Part shown: positions 8,649 to 16,545 of the stretch, piece by piece | How the letters are laid out: every line of letters begins with the position of its first letter | How positions within the stretch are numbered: position 1 is the stretch's first letter | NCBI GenBank assembly: GCA_947589295.1 | Contig: CANQBZ010000011.1 | Coordinates: 1 to 55,448 of the forward strand | Source of the DNA: an uncultured Akkermansia sp. | GTDB taxonomy: Bacteria > Verrucomicrobiota > Verrucomicrobiia > Verrucomicrobiales > Akkermansiaceae | Reading direction: 5' to 3' | DNA length: 55,448 bases | Position numbers and translations under genes: made by a program | The notes under the pieces: generated by a model | The model's database searches: none | What the model was told of the DNA's origin: nothing | What the model saw: only the letters and a program-made list of their open reading frames with translations

Positions 8649-9029
8649 ATGCGCCCTCTCCTTCTATCCATCCTCGCCGCCCTCGCACTCCCCTCCTGCG
8701 CCTCCCTATTCAACAGCCCCAACCAATTCCTCTCCATCAACTCCACACCTCCTGCCTCCCTCATCCTCGACGGCAAACTCCTCCCCATGAAATCCCCAGC
8801 CGTCATCAAAGTCTCCCGCTCAAAAAACGGCCACATGCTCCGCCTCGAAGCCCCCGGCTACCAACCCGCTGAACTCTTCCTCATACCCCGTGAATCCGCC
8901 TACATCTACCTCAACATCCTCCTCGGCGGCATCCCAGGCGTCATCATCGACGCCTCCACCGGCGCCATGTGGTACTACGACGACCTCTCATTCAACCTCG
9001 CACCCCTCCCATCCAAACTCAAAAAATAA
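8649..9029 (+). CDS. Small PEGA-like lipoprotein
   Basis: A 126-residue lipoprotein starting at ATG 8649. The N-terminus MRPLLLSILAALALPSC is a signal peptide ending in a lipobox with Cys17. A PEGA-like segment follows (NSTPPASLILDGKLLPMKSP, then a lysine/arginine-rich strand and LRLEAPGYQP). The C-terminal part (ILLGGIPGVIIDASTGAMWY) matches the glycine-rich hydrophobic hairpin found in many small PEGA-type lipoproteins of Gram-negative bacteria. It is probably anchored in the outer membrane; its function is unknown. It points away from the phage adaptor gene and ends about 30 nt before an integrase fragment. It could be a prophage accessory (moron) gene: its codon use is strongly C-biased like the surrounding phage DNA. 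Confidence 0.75.
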   Translation: MRPLLLSILAALALPSCASLFNSPNQFLSINSTPPASLILDGKLLPMKSPAVIKVSRSKNGHMLRLEAPGYQPAELFLIPRESAYIYLNILLGGIPGVIIDASTGAMWYYDDLSFNLAPLPSKLKK

Positions 9030-9062
9030 CCACCCCTACCACCCAGCGCCCCCGCTTCAATG

Positions 9063-9154
9063 CGAATCCCCGTTGAACGTCGCACCTTGCGGCTTCCCTG
9101 CTTCCAGCAAGCAATCCAGCATCTGCAATTTTTGCGTTTTTCAATCCAGCTCAT
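9063..9154 (-). pseudogene. Integrase N-terminal fragment (tyrosine recombinase remnant)
   Basis: An ATG at 9154 with a good ribosome site (AGGA 3 nt upstream) starts about 30 residues, MSWIEKRKNCRCWIACWKQG followed by SRKVRRSTGI. These match the arm-binding N-terminus of tyrosine integrases (I-KRKNSRYW-A-W-D--GKR--RSTG). After residue 30 the frame continues as glycine-rich sequence that overlaps the 3' end of the lipoprotein gene and no longer resembles an integrase. The sequence changes at about 9060 to the C-rich phage composition. I read it as a 5' integrase stump left by deletion or recombination next to the tRNA attachment site. Confidence 0.6.
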
Positions 9155-9200
9155 AAGTCCTGTGGGTTTAGATTTCACTAGGGTTAGCGGGAATTTTCTT

Positions 9201-9235
9201 ATGTGCCCCCGCTATGTGCCCCTAAATGTGCCCCC
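9201..9235. repeat. Three direct repeats ATGTGCCCC(C), possible integrase arm sites
   Basis: ATGTGCCCCC (9201-9210), ATGTGCCCC (9214-9222) and ATGTGCCCCC (9226-9235) recur every 12-13 nt. A further GTGCCC is near 9275. They lie between the integrase fragment and the tRNA 3' end, where arm-type integrase or excisionase binding sites would be expected. Confidence 0.6.
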
Positions 9236-9329
9236 ACTATATAGCACCCTCCGCACCCCTGTCAAAATAAAAAAGTGCCCTGTCAATCACTTACGAACGC
9301 TACAAAACTCTATAAGCCTCAAAATGTAG

Positions 9330-9402
9330 CATCTGGAACGGGATTCGAACCCGTGTTGCCCGCGTGAAAGGCGAGAGTCCTAGGCCTCTAGACGATCCAG
9401 AC
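9330..9402 (-). tRNA. tRNA-Glu (TTC)
   Basis: A 73-nt cloverleaf on the minus strand. The acceptor stem is GTCTGGA pairing with TCCAGAT (first pair G-U), the anticodon loop contains TTC, the T-arm contains GGTTCGAATCC, and the discriminator is G. CCA is not encoded. The 3' end faces the prophage region, and the stump of an integrase lies about 175 nt beyond it, so this tRNA is the probable attachment site. Confidence 0.95.
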
Positions 9403-9410
9403 TTGATGGG

Positions 9411-9713
9411 CGCCATGCTCGACGCGCGCTGCAATGTAGCACATCCTCGCCGCCTTGGCAAGCATTATTTGCGCTCTGCGTATAATTTTGTGGAATGACC
9501 CCACGAAGCAATTCCACAAAGTTGGCACCACTTTCACTACCGGACAAAAATTATTCAATCACCCTAAAAAAGATTTGGGCATGGAGGAGTTTTGTCCTGC
9601 CATACCCAGTATCATGTTTTTGAAGCACTTGCCTCTTAGGCGTTCGTCTCATTCCTGTCAAGAGCAAATCCAACATGCTCTCTGGCAGGATAAGGACGGC
9701 GGTCCGGTGCAGC
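9411..9713. other. Non-coding spacer between tRNA-Glu and lpxC-fabZ
   Basis: About 300 bases with no convincing gene. It holds the tRNA promoter (9433-9461), a perfect 10-bp inverted repeat with a 14-nt loop (TTTGTGGAAT at 9487-9496, complement at 9511-9520), and a looser pair GGACAAAA (9542-9549) / TTTTGTCC (9590-9597). The 10-bp hairpin may end transcription of lpxC-fabZ or separate it from the tRNA unit, but it lacks a T-run. Confidence 0.6.
9433..9461 (-). promoter_or_regulatory. Promoter of tRNA-Glu
   Basis: On the minus strand, TTGCCA (9461-9456), a 17-nt spacer and TACATT (9438-9433). The predicted transcription start is about 24 nt before the tRNA 5' end at 9402. Confidence 0.55.
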
Positions 9714-11030
9714 CTAGGGTTCCTGCACCATGAACTTGAGTTCGGCTTCGCAAGTGACTTCACCGTTCACCAGGCAGCGGCCTGTGGCTACGCCAATGGC
9801 GCCGCGCATTTTAGTGAGCTCAGTCTCGATGATGAGCACATCCCCGGGCTCGACAGGGCGACGCCACTTCACCTTATCGCAGCTCATAAAGTAGCCAATT
9901 TTACCCTGATTTTCCGGAATACGCAGCATGAGAATAGAAGCCACTTGCGCCATCGCTTCCACCTGAAGCACACCCGGCATCACAGGATGCCCCGGGAAGT
10001 GCCCTTGGAAGAAAAGCTCATTCATCGTAAGGTTCTTTTGCCCCACACACTTGGTACCGCCCTCAAAGCCGAGAATACGATCCACCAGCATGAATGGATA
10101 GCGGTGCGGCAGCAGTTTGAGCACCTCTGCCGTGTTCAGCACAGCATCTCCCACCGGCAGCACCACAGGCTTCGGGCGCATGGCCAGCATACTCTCATAA
10201 GTCTTCTGCAGTTTAGCGGCCATTTGGGTGTTGATGCCGTGACCGGGCATGATGGCGATCACATGGCCCATGATACGACGCCCATTGAGGATGAGATCGC
10301 CGATGAGGTCCATAGCCTTGTGACGCGCACACTCATTGTGGTGACGCAATCCGCCGGCGCAAATGTATTGATCGCCCTTGATGACGATGGCGTTATCCAA
10401 CGTGCCTCCTTGAATGAGTCCCTTATCCAGCAACGGCTGTATATCTTCGTAGAAGCAGAAAGTACGCGCATCCGCCAATTCCTTCTCATAGATTTCCGGA
10501 GTGATGACGGAACTGAAATACTGAGTCACACGCCCATTGGGTCCCACCGCCGTAAGCGACACACGGAACTTTTTATCTGGCAGGATGACAATCTGTGACC
10601 CGTTTTTAGATTCCACACTCACCGGGTCGCGTACCTCCCATACGGTCAATGGGGCTTCCTGCTCCACCACGCCAGCCTGCTTGATAAGCTGCACAAAGGG
10701 TGCGGCAGAGCCATCGCAAATAGGAGGCTCGTTGGCATCCATCTCCACAATCGCGTTATCCACTCCCATACCTGTGAGCGCGGAGAGTACGTGCTCCACG
10801 GTGTGCACATTCACGGAGCCCTCCGCCAGCGTTGTTGCTCGCTCCACTGTCTGCACATTCGCAGCCGAGGCGTCAATAAACGGCTTATCCGGCAAATCGA
10901 TGCGTCGAAACTTCAATCCGGTGTCAGGATCAGCCGGTTTAAGTGTCAGTTTAACGGGGCGCCCCGTATGCAGCGATGTCCCTTGGATGGATGCTGCCTT
11001 TGCAAGTGTCTTTTGCTTTTCAATAGCCAT
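9714..11030 (-). CDS. lpxC-fabZ: Bifunctional UDP-3-O-acyl-GlcNAc deacetylase / 3-hydroxyacyl-ACP dehydratase (LpxC-FabZ)
   Basis: A 438-residue fusion starting at ATG 11030 after GGAGG. Residues 1-300 are LpxC, the zinc deacetylase that commits UDP-acyl-GlcNAc to lipid A. They include the zinc motif HTVEH at 76-80 and the second metal/catalytic region with HHNECARHKAMDLIGDL. Residues about 306-438 are FabZ, which dehydrates 3-hydroxyacyl-ACP in fatty acid synthesis: LLPHRYPFMLVDR with its active-site His, and GHFPGHPVMPGVL-VEAMAQ with the active-site Glu. Both enzymes use 3-hydroxyacyl chains, so fusion couples lipid A and fatty acid supply. Such fusions are known in Bacteroidota, Verrucomicrobiota and relatives. 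The gene lies 60 nt after the DUF3737-like gene and may share its transcript. Confidence 0.95.
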   Translation of the reverse strand: MAIEKQKTLAKAASIQGTSLHTGRPVKLTLKPADPDTGLKFRRIDLPDKPFIDASAANVQTVERATTLAEGSVNVHTVEHVLSALTGMGVDNAIVEMDANEPPICDGSAAPFVQLIKQAGVVEQEAPLTVWEVRDPVSVESKNGSQIVILPDKKFRVSLTAVGPNGRVTQYFSSVITPEIYEKELADARTFCFYEDIQPLLDKGLIQGGTLDNAIVIKGDQYICAGGLRHHNECARHKAMDLIGDLILNGRRIMGHVIAIMPGHGINTQMAAKLQKTYESMLAMRPKPVVLPVGDAVLNTAEVLKLLPHRYPFMLVDRILGFEGGTKCVGQKNLTMNELFFQGHFPGHPVMPGVLQVEAMAQVASILMLRIPENQGKIGYFMSCDKVKWRRPVEPGDVLIIETELTKMRGAIGVATGRCLVNGEVTCEAELKFMVQEP

Positions 11031-11090
11031 ACTCCTCCGGTATTCTACTCCCTTCTTCCCTTTTTGTGAAGCGAAAAAACGCCGCACTTT

Positions 11091-11936
11091 TCATTTCAGA
11101 GATTTTGTCTGCACAATGCGTCCGCGGGCCGCTGCATCGTCCATAATAATCTCGTTCACGGAGGGGACGTAAATCGTGCCGGAAGCGGGGTTTTTAATGC
11201 TCACCACGGGGGTAGTGACCGTAGCTTGCACATCGGATTTTTCGAAAGCAAGGTCAGTGTCCCTCATCTCACAATCCCGCAGGGTCAAATTCCGGCAGTA
11301 ACAGAGCGGTTGCGTCCCAGTGATTTTGCAGCGTTCCAGCGTTAGTCCATCTGCAAACCATGCCAGGTATTCGCCGGATAGTACGCTGTCACGCACCACC
11401 ACATTACGGCAATGCCACAAGGCGTCCTTGGTGTGCAACTCGCAGCGCTCCAGCAGAGCATTTTCCACGTATTGGAAGGAGTACTTGCCATGCAGGATCA
11501 CATGGCGGAAATCCAGCTCCCGCGAGCGCAGCATGAAGTACTCACTTTCAACCGAGCAATCCTTCATACGCACCCGGTTCAAGAACCATCCGAATTCCGG
11601 AGATGCAATGTCGCAACGTTCGATCGTCACATCGCTGCATTCGCGAAAGGCTTTAATGCCGTGCAAACGACTCTCCGTCACCACGGCGTGGCACGTGTAC
11701 CACATCGCAGCGCGGCAGTTGGGGGTGAGCTCGCAGCGCTCCATGCGCAGTCCATCAACATGCCAGCATGGGTAGCGCAAGTCAAAATAGCAATCCTGAG
11801 CGGTGACATCACGGCTCTCCTTGAGCGCGCTTTCACCGTCTGCCGGGCCTTCAAAGCGGCATCTGTCCAGCAGCACTCCGCGGCTGCCGTACAGAGCGCG
11901 CTCTTCATCATAGCTTTGTTCGCTTATCACAGTCAT
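11091..11936 (-). CDS. DUF3737-like right-handed beta-helix protein
   Basis: A 281-residue protein beginning MTVISEQSYDEERALYGSRG at ATG 11936, with GGAG upstream; a GTG two codons earlier is an alternative. It is built from short repeats of the type 'xVxxERCxx' with regularly placed Cys and hydrophobic residues (LERCELHTKDALWHCRNVVV, LTLERCKITGTQPLCYCRNL), which form a right-handed beta-helix. The N-terminal YGSRG and the repeat pattern match the DUF3737 family of presumed cytosolic proteins of unknown function. There is no signal peptide. The C-terminus (NEIIMDDAAARGRIVQTKSL) is outside the helix. Its neighbours are a TPR gene upstream and lpxC-fabZ downstream, so cotranscription is possible, but no functional link is evident. 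Confidence 0.8.
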   Translation of the reverse strand: MTVISEQSYDEERALYGSRGVLLDRCRFEGPADGESALKESRDVTAQDCYFDLRYPCWHVDGLRMERCELTPNCRAAMWYTCHAVVTESRLHGIKAFRECSDVTIERCDIASPEFGWFLNRVRMKDCSVESEYFMLRSRELDFRHVILHGKYSFQYVENALLERCELHTKDALWHCRNVVVRDSVLSGEYLAWFADGLTLERCKITGTQPLCYCRNLTLRDCEMRDTDLAFEKSDVQATVTTPVVSIKNPASGTIYVPSVNEIIMDDAAARGRIVQTKSLK

Positions 11937-11973
11937 CCCCACTCCGCCTTCTTTCTCATCCCACGTCCCGATT

Positions 11974-11995
11974 CATGGAGGCACAGCCCTCCATG
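11974..11995 (-). other. Perfect 8-bp hairpin in spacer
   Basis: CATGGAGG (11974-11981) and CCTCCATG (11988-11995) enclose a 6-nt loop between the TPR gene and the DUF3737-like gene. There is no T-run on either side, so it is more likely an mRNA-processing or attenuating hairpin than a strong terminator. Confidence 0.5.
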
Positions 11996-12030
11996 GCGTC
12001 AAGGCGTCTTTCGGCATTTTTCACGCCCTG

Positions 12031-13401
12031 TCAGCTGTAGGCGGACTCCACCTTCTGGGCTACATCCTTGTACCCATAATCGACCTCGTAGATAACCTTG
12101 TAATTCTCCAAAGCTTTCTCCTTATTGTCCGCTGTCTCATACAGAGAGGCGATCGTGTAGAGCAGCTCTTTCTTGGTGTCATCCATATTGGCGTACTCGC
12201 CGTTGGCCTCCTCAAGCTGGCGAATGGCCATATCCGTCATCCTCTTGGCAGCGTAGCACTTGCCGAGCATGAGCATCGCTTTCACGCGGATGTTGGGGTT
12301 GGTGCGCGCGCGCTGCAGCGCCGGTATTGCCTCCGAATACTGCTCCGCGTCGAAAAGAGCCTGCCCATATTTGTACTGCAACTGGGCATCTGTCGGGTTA
12401 GCGTCCACGCGTGCTTTGGCATCGGCTACCACTGCCTGAGCGATATCCTTCTTGCGCTGCTCCAAATGTGCTTTAGCTTCCTCATTGTTCGGGTCTTTCT
12501 CCAGCACGCCCTGGTAGTATTCCAGTTCGGCCTGCATGACTTTCTCGTGCATCTCCATAGCCTTATCGTTGATCGACAGGTCGGTCGATCCGCTGAGCTG
12601 AAATGCGTACGCGTAGAACGAATAGGCATTCGCGTAATCCTCCATCTGCTCGTAGACAGAGGCGATCCCTTTCACCACCTGCAGATTTGTATTGTCCGCC
12701 GCATACTCCTGCGAAAGCTGGGCGAGACGTGCCTCCATCTCCGCGCGGGTGAGGCCCACCTTGTCGGCACTCTCCAAATCAGCGGTGGCATTCTGATTCT
12801 TCATCTTGGTGCGAAAATCGCCACTGCTTTCCCAATTACCCTGTCGCATAGACGCGCGGGCGGCGCAATCTTTCTCGCCTCGCTGCGCAACAGGGTCCGT
12901 ATGGTCAATCTTGAGAATGCGTCGGTATGTCTCTGCGGCCTCCGAAAATTGCTCATGCTTGATGTAATGGCTGGCCAGCAAATGCAGGTGCTTCTTGGGG
13001 TTGGGCTGTCCCTGACAAATCGTCTCCAACGCAAAGGCCGCGAGCGCCGGTAAATTCAAATCCGTAGCCGCAGCAAACAGGCTCTCATTGGCCGGTATGG
13101 AATACGGGTCTTTCTCCAACTCATCTTCGATGGTGGTGATGGTAGTTTCGGGATCACGGCGTGTCGTAGTGAGTCGCACGCCTGTGAGAATGGATGACTT
13201 TCGCCCGGCATCCGGGGTCACTTTCACCTCGCACGCGCGCAGCACCTGGCGCCCTTTCAAAAAGCCGGGCACACGCTTAACGAGCGTGCGCAAAATGCTT
13301 ACCGCATACTTGTAATTCTTGGCCTCTACAGCCTGCTGTGCCTTAACCCAAAGTCCCACTTCGGCAGCAGGAAGTTCTTTGTCAGTAATGATAGTGATCA
13401 T
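12031..13401 (-). CDS. Tetratricopeptide-repeat protein
   Basis: A 456-residue protein with no signal peptide or membrane segment, made almost wholly of helical TPR units. Repeats are clear around residues 125-180 (LASHYIKHEQFSEAAETYRR), 230-270 (VKGIASVYEQMEDYANAYSF), 330-380 (YKYGQALFDAEQYSEAIPAL) and 410-440 (IASLYETADNKEKALENYKV). TPRs are protein-binding scaffolds; the partner is unknown. The start codon ATG 13401 has no clear Shine-Dalgarno sequence. A promoter-like pair is at 13472-13500. The gene is divergent from rsuA-like and is followed by the DUF3737-like gene. Confidence 0.85.
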   Translation of the reverse strand: MITIITDKELPAAEVGLWVKAQQAVEAKNYKYAVSILRTLVKRVPGFLKGRQVLRACEVKVTPDAGRKSSILTGVRLTTTRRDPETTITTIEDELEKDPYSIPANESLFAAATDLNLPALAAFALETICQGQPNPKKHLHLLASHYIKHEQFSEAAETYRRILKIDHTDPVAQRGEKDCAARASMRQGNWESSGDFRTKMKNQNATADLESADKVGLTRAEMEARLAQLSQEYAADNTNLQVVKGIASVYEQMEDYANAYSFYAYAFQLSGSTDLSINDKAMEMHEKVMQAELEYYQGVLEKDPNNEEAKAHLEQRKKDIAQAVVADAKARVDANPTDAQLQYKYGQALFDAEQYSEAIPALQRARTNPNIRVKAMLMLGKCYAAKRMTDMAIRQLEEANGEYANMDDTKKELLYTIASLYETADNKEKALENYKVIYEVDYGYKDVAQKVESAYS

Positions 13402-13471
13402 AGGAAAGATGCGTTTGCCAGCATCGCGCCGGAGGCGATCGCCAAGCTTTTTGATGGAAAAATCTTCTTCC

Positions 13472-13500
13472 TATCTATCACATTCGGCAGCAGATTTCAA
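13472..13500 (-). promoter_or_regulatory. Candidate promoter for TPR gene
   Basis: Minus strand TTGAAA (13500-13495), a 17-nt spacer and TAGATA (13477-13472). It would give a leader of about 65 nt to the ATG at 13401. The 10-bp palindrome GGCGATCGCC (13434-13443) lies within that leader. Confidence 0.4.
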
Positions 13501-13502
13501 TC

Positions 13503-13531
13503 TTGTTTTTTCAAAAAAGTGATGTTATAGT
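13503..13531 (+). promoter_or_regulatory. Promoter for pseudouridine synthase pair, leaderless
   Basis: TTGTTT (13503-13508), a 17-nt spacer and TATAGT (13526-13531). The -10 ends 6 nt before the ATG at 13538, which places the transcription start on the start codon. There is no Shine-Dalgarno sequence. Confidence 0.55.
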
Positions 13532-13537
13532 GATTTT

Positions 13538-14254
13538 ATGCTGCGAGCCGATGCACTCCTGAGCCGTTTCGGCTACTGCTCCCGCCGAGAAGCCGCTGCT
13601 TGGATTCGCGCCGGCAGGATACGCCTTGATCAGGAGCCCGTTACCTCTCCCTCCGCCAAACTTGACCCCGCTCGTGTGCTGGTGGACGGGGAGCCCGTCC
13701 CTTTTGTGAACGGTATTTTCGTTGCTCTTCACAAGCCCTTAGGCTACACCTGTTCCCACACACCGGAGAATGGCGCCCCTACCATCTATGAACTGCTCCC
13801 CACTCAGTGGTCGGCCCGCAGTCCCGCTGTGCAATCCATCGGGCGGCTGGATAAGGAGACCTCGGGGCTCCTGCTGCTCAGCGATGACGGAAACCTTGTG
13901 CATGCTCTCACATCCCCACGGCGCTACATCCAGAAAGTGTACGAATACCGTACAGTCTCACCGGTTCCGCCGGAAGCCCCTGCCCTCTTCGCCTCCGGCA
14001 GCCTCACTTTGAATGGCGAAAAAACCCCTTGCCTGCCCGCCGCGCTGGAACCGGATGCCACCGACCCCTGTCACGGCTTTCTACGCCTGCACGAGGGCCG
14101 CTACCACCAAGTGCGCCGCATGCTCGCCGCCGTGGGCGCCCCAGTGGCGGAACTCACCCGCGTCGCTATCGGGTCTCTGCAGCTTGCTTCCCTCTCCCTT
14201 CTGCCCGGCCAGTGGGCTCCTGTCAACCCGCAACTCTTCATCGATGCTCCGTGA
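13538..14254 (+). CDS. RsuA/RluB/E/F-type pseudouridine synthase
   Basis: A 238-residue enzyme that isomerises a uridine in rRNA to pseudouridine. Residues 1-48 are an S4 RNA-binding domain (LRADALLSRFGYCSRREAAA). The catalytic core has the family motif GRLDKETSGLLLL with catalytic Asp105. A C-terminal HEGRYHQVRRMLAAVG segment is diagnostic of the RsuA family, which also contains RluB, RluE and RluF; the exact target (16S or 23S rRNA) cannot be told from sequence alone. The ATG at 13538 is supported because the S4 domain starts immediately after it, although no ribosome site is present. The last 11 nt overlap the next gene, another pseudouridine synthase. Confidence 0.9.
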   Translation: MLRADALLSRFGYCSRREAAAWIRAGRIRLDQEPVTSPSAKLDPARVLVDGEPVPFVNGIFVALHKPLGYTCSHTPENGAPTIYELLPTQWSARSPAVQSIGRLDKETSGLLLLSDDGNLVHALTSPRRYIQKVYEYRTVSPVPPEAPALFASGSLTLNGEKTPCLPAALEPDATDPCHGFLRLHEGRYHQVRRMLAAVGAPVAELTRVAIGSLQLASLSLLPGQWAPVNPQLFIDAP

Positions 14255-15014
14255 CTTTCCTATTGCCGTGCGCCCGGACTTTTCCGTGGTTTACGAGGAT
14301 GAAGACGCATTAGTGGTGGACAAAGCGGCGCCGCTCATCATGCACCCCACTGGCCGCATCCGCCGTCATGAGCCCACCTTGCTCGGCGGGGTATCTCAAC
14401 TGCTCGCCTACGAACTGGCCTGCGGCGGCTGTGTGTCGCTCATCAACCGCCTGGATCGTGAAACAAGCGGACTCGTGCTCATCGCCAAAAATGCTGCCAC
14501 TGCTCACGAATTGGGCTGCGCCATGCAACGGCGCGCCATTCACAAACGCTACCTGGCCATCGTACGTGGGTGGCCTCAGTGGGAGACCGCGTGCTGCGCC
14601 GAACCGCTCGCCCCCATGCACACCTTTGCCGCCACCCGCATTCGCGTGCGCCAGGCCTGTCTTCCCGGCGGTCGCCCATGCCGCACCTCGTTTCGGCTTC
14701 TGCGCCGCATGACCGCGAGCGAGAAATGGCCACAGCGGGCTCTCGTTGAGTGTCTCCCCATCACCGGCCGCATGCACCAAATCCGAGCCCATCTTTCCTT
14801 CCTTGGCTTCCCCATCCTTGGTGACAAAATATACGGACCGGATGAATCATGCTACCTCGACTTTATCCGCGATGGCTGGACTCCCCAACTCGCTGCGCGC
14901 TTGATTCTCCCGCGCCACGCCCTGCACGCCTGTGACCTGGAGTTCCCTCTTCGCGGACATACTACCCACGTGCATGCCTCTCTCCCGGAGGACATGCAGC
15001 TTCTTCTTTCCTGA
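14244..15014 (+). CDS. RluA-family pseudouridine synthase
   Basis: A 256-residue enzyme starting at ATG 14244, inside the end of the preceding gene (11-nt overlap in another frame), which implies translational coupling. It has the RluA-family motif RLDRETSGLVLI with catalytic Asp71, VVDKAAPLIMHPTGR near the N-terminus, and the C-terminal substrate segment LPITGRMHQIRAHLSFLGFPILGDK (given here as its key residues TGRxHQIRAHL). It lacks an N-terminal S4 domain, as in RluA and RluC-minus-S4 types. The substrate would be a uridine in 23S rRNA or tRNA. The pairing of an RsuA-type and an RluA-type enzyme suggests joint expression for RNA modification. Confidence 0.9.
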   Translation: MLRDFPIAVRPDFSVVYEDEDALVVDKAAPLIMHPTGRIRRHEPTLLGGVSQLLAYELACGGCVSLINRLDRETSGLVLIAKNAATAHELGCAMQRRAIHKRYLAIVRGWPQWETACCAEPLAPMHTFAATRIRVRQACLPGGRPCRTSFRLLRRMTASEKWPQRALVECLPITGRMHQIRAHLSFLGFPILGDKIYGPDESCYLDFIRDGWTPQLAARLILPRHALHACDLEFPLRGHTTHVHASLPEDMQLLLS

Positions 15015-15242
15015 CGCCCTCTTTCAACCCTCATTGAAAAAACGGAAGTCCCGGGCACAGGGCCTGCCTCTCTCCCTATCCTCCCGCACCGACACACCAC
15101 GGCAGTGAGGTGTAACATGGCGAGAGTTTGCAGTACCCATCGAGGTACAAATCTGCATTGGCTGGCTCCTCCCTCTGCCTGCCACAAACAAGTCGCTCAC
15201 CACATCGTCTGCAATGAGCGGTCCTACACCGGCCACGCAGAA
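15015..15242. other. Spacer between convergent units
   Basis: This region separates the plus-strand pseudouridine synthases from the minus-strand surface cluster. It contains a short stem, TTTCAA/TTGAAA followed by AAA (about 15025-15045), which could be a weak bidirectional terminator. No gene is convincing. Confidence 0.5.
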
Positions 15243-16544
15243 TCACAATATTCTCTTCTTTTTAAACCTCTCCGAATGCTCGTCCTTCTTCAGCACGACC
15301 ACCTTGGCGGGTACCTTGTAGCGGGCGAGCCGGGTCTTGCAGAAGTCAACCACCCTTCGTTTCGCCTCCATGGCGGTGAGCGGCTCGTTGAAGAGCATTT
15401 TTGCCGCCACCATCTGCCCCGTGATGGGGTTTTTCTCCGCGTACACGGTGCAATCCAGCACGCCCGGCATTTGGTAGAGTACAGATTCAACCTCAGAGGG
15501 CAGCACCTTCTCCCCGCCCACGTTAATCATCTCCTTGTTGCGCCCAATGATGCGGATGTAGCCATCCTCCCCCATCTCCACGATATCCCCCGTCCTGAAC
15601 CACCCATCTGCCGTGAAACGCTCCATGGAGGCGTTGAGGTAGCCCATAATCTGTGTCTTGCTGCGTAGCCAAAGCTCCCCGTCTACCACCTTGTATTCCG
15701 TGCCGGGGTCATCGATCTTGATGAAGTTGGCTTTGCTCGTGGTCTGCGTGATGCCCGTCTCGCTCGTGCCGAACGTCTGCAGGAATTTCACACGTGGGAA
15801 TCCCTCCTTCAGTTTCACCAGCAGGCTATCCGGCATCGGCTCCGTGCCGTACGTGATCATCCGCAGTGAGCTGAGGTCGTACCTCTCGGTTACTCCACTG
15901 ATGAGCATGAGGTTGAGAAAGGTCGGGGAAGCGGGCAGGACGTTGACCCTGTGCCGTTCGATGAGCTGTGCCACGTTCTCCGGGTTCCGGTCCGCCGGGA
16001 ACACCATGGTCACCCCCATCGCCAGGCAATTGAGCAGCGTGTTGAGCCCGCCGATGTGGTCGAACATGAGGAAGATCAGGAACACGAGTTTCTTCCCGCG
16101 CTTCCCTTTGTAGGAGTCCACCAGATGGTCCAGGTCGTGAATCATCGCCTTGGGCGCCCCCGTTGACCCGCTGCTAAAGAGGATCAACCCGGAATGCCCG
16201 CGCTCCTTGAGCTGCTCCACGAGTTCAAACCGCTCGGCGGATGGGCTCAGGCTCTGCACCTTAAGTTCTCCGTCCACAATATCGATCCGCACCTCGCACC
16301 GAGCCGTCTGCAATCGACTTTCGATCTCCTCCTCCACGCGGGTAGTGATGGGCACGATGATTGCCTTAAGTTCGTGGAGCGCGAAGAACAGGGAAATGGC
16401 TTCAAAGGTGTAGTCTGACACCAGTGCCACCACGGTTCCGGGTACGACCTGCTCCTTCAGCCGTTCCCTGTACGCGGCAGTCTGCTCATGGAGCCGTTCG
16501 TAGCTGTACTCTCCGGCGGGGAAGATTAAGGATGCGTTTTCCAT
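15243..16544 (-). CDS. AMP-forming acyl ligase (ANL superfamily)
   Basis: A 433-residue adenylate-forming enzyme, rather short for the family (usually about 500 or more). It has the phosphate-binding SSGSTGAPK at 124-132, the YGTEPMPD and TFGTSETGITQT core motifs, WFRTGDIVEMGEDGYIRIIGRNKEMINVGG (motif residues TGD and GRxKExI), and the catalytic lysine region ERFKKKRIL at the very C-terminus. It activates a carboxylic acid as acyl-AMP and loads it on CoA or a carrier protein. It is the last gene of the run, 1 nt after the SDR gene and two genes after a carrier protein. It therefore probably loads the ACP (DltA-like role) or supplies the acyl group used by the MBOAT. The exact acid is unknown. 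Confidence 0.85.
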   Translation of the reverse strand: MENASLIFPAGEYSYERLHEQTAAYRERLKEQVVPGTVVALVSDYTFEAISLFFALHELKAIIVPITTRVEEEIESRLQTARCEVRIDIVDGELKVQSLSPSAERFELVEQLKERGHSGLILFSSGSTGAPKAMIHDLDHLVDSYKGKRGKKLVFLIFLMFDHIGGLNTLLNCLAMGVTMVFPADRNPENVAQLIERHRVNVLPASPTFLNLMLISGVTERYDLSSLRMITYGTEPMPDSLLVKLKEGFPRVKFLQTFGTSETGITQTTSKANFIKIDDPGTEYKVVDGELWLRSKTQIMGYLNASMERFTADGWFRTGDIVEMGEDGYIRIIGRNKEMINVGGEKVLPSEVESVLYQMPGVLDCTVYAEKNPITGQMVAAKMLFNEPLTAMEAKRRVVDFCKTRLARYKVPAKVVVLKKDEHSERFKKKRIL

Positions 16545-16545
16545 A

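Noticed and set aside
9551..9763. A 70-codon ORF running from inside lpxC-fabZ into the spacer
   Set aside because: It begins within the end of lpxC-fabZ, has no ribosome site and no recognisable domain.
13434..13443. GGCGATCGCC as a cyanobacterial HIP1-type repeat
   Set aside because: Only a single copy was noticed; nothing else here suggests a cyanobacterium.
15024..15236. A 70-codon minus-strand ORF after the acyl ligase gene
   Set aside because: It has a GTG start with no ribosome site and no recognisable features, and overlaps a probable terminator stem. Kept as spacer.
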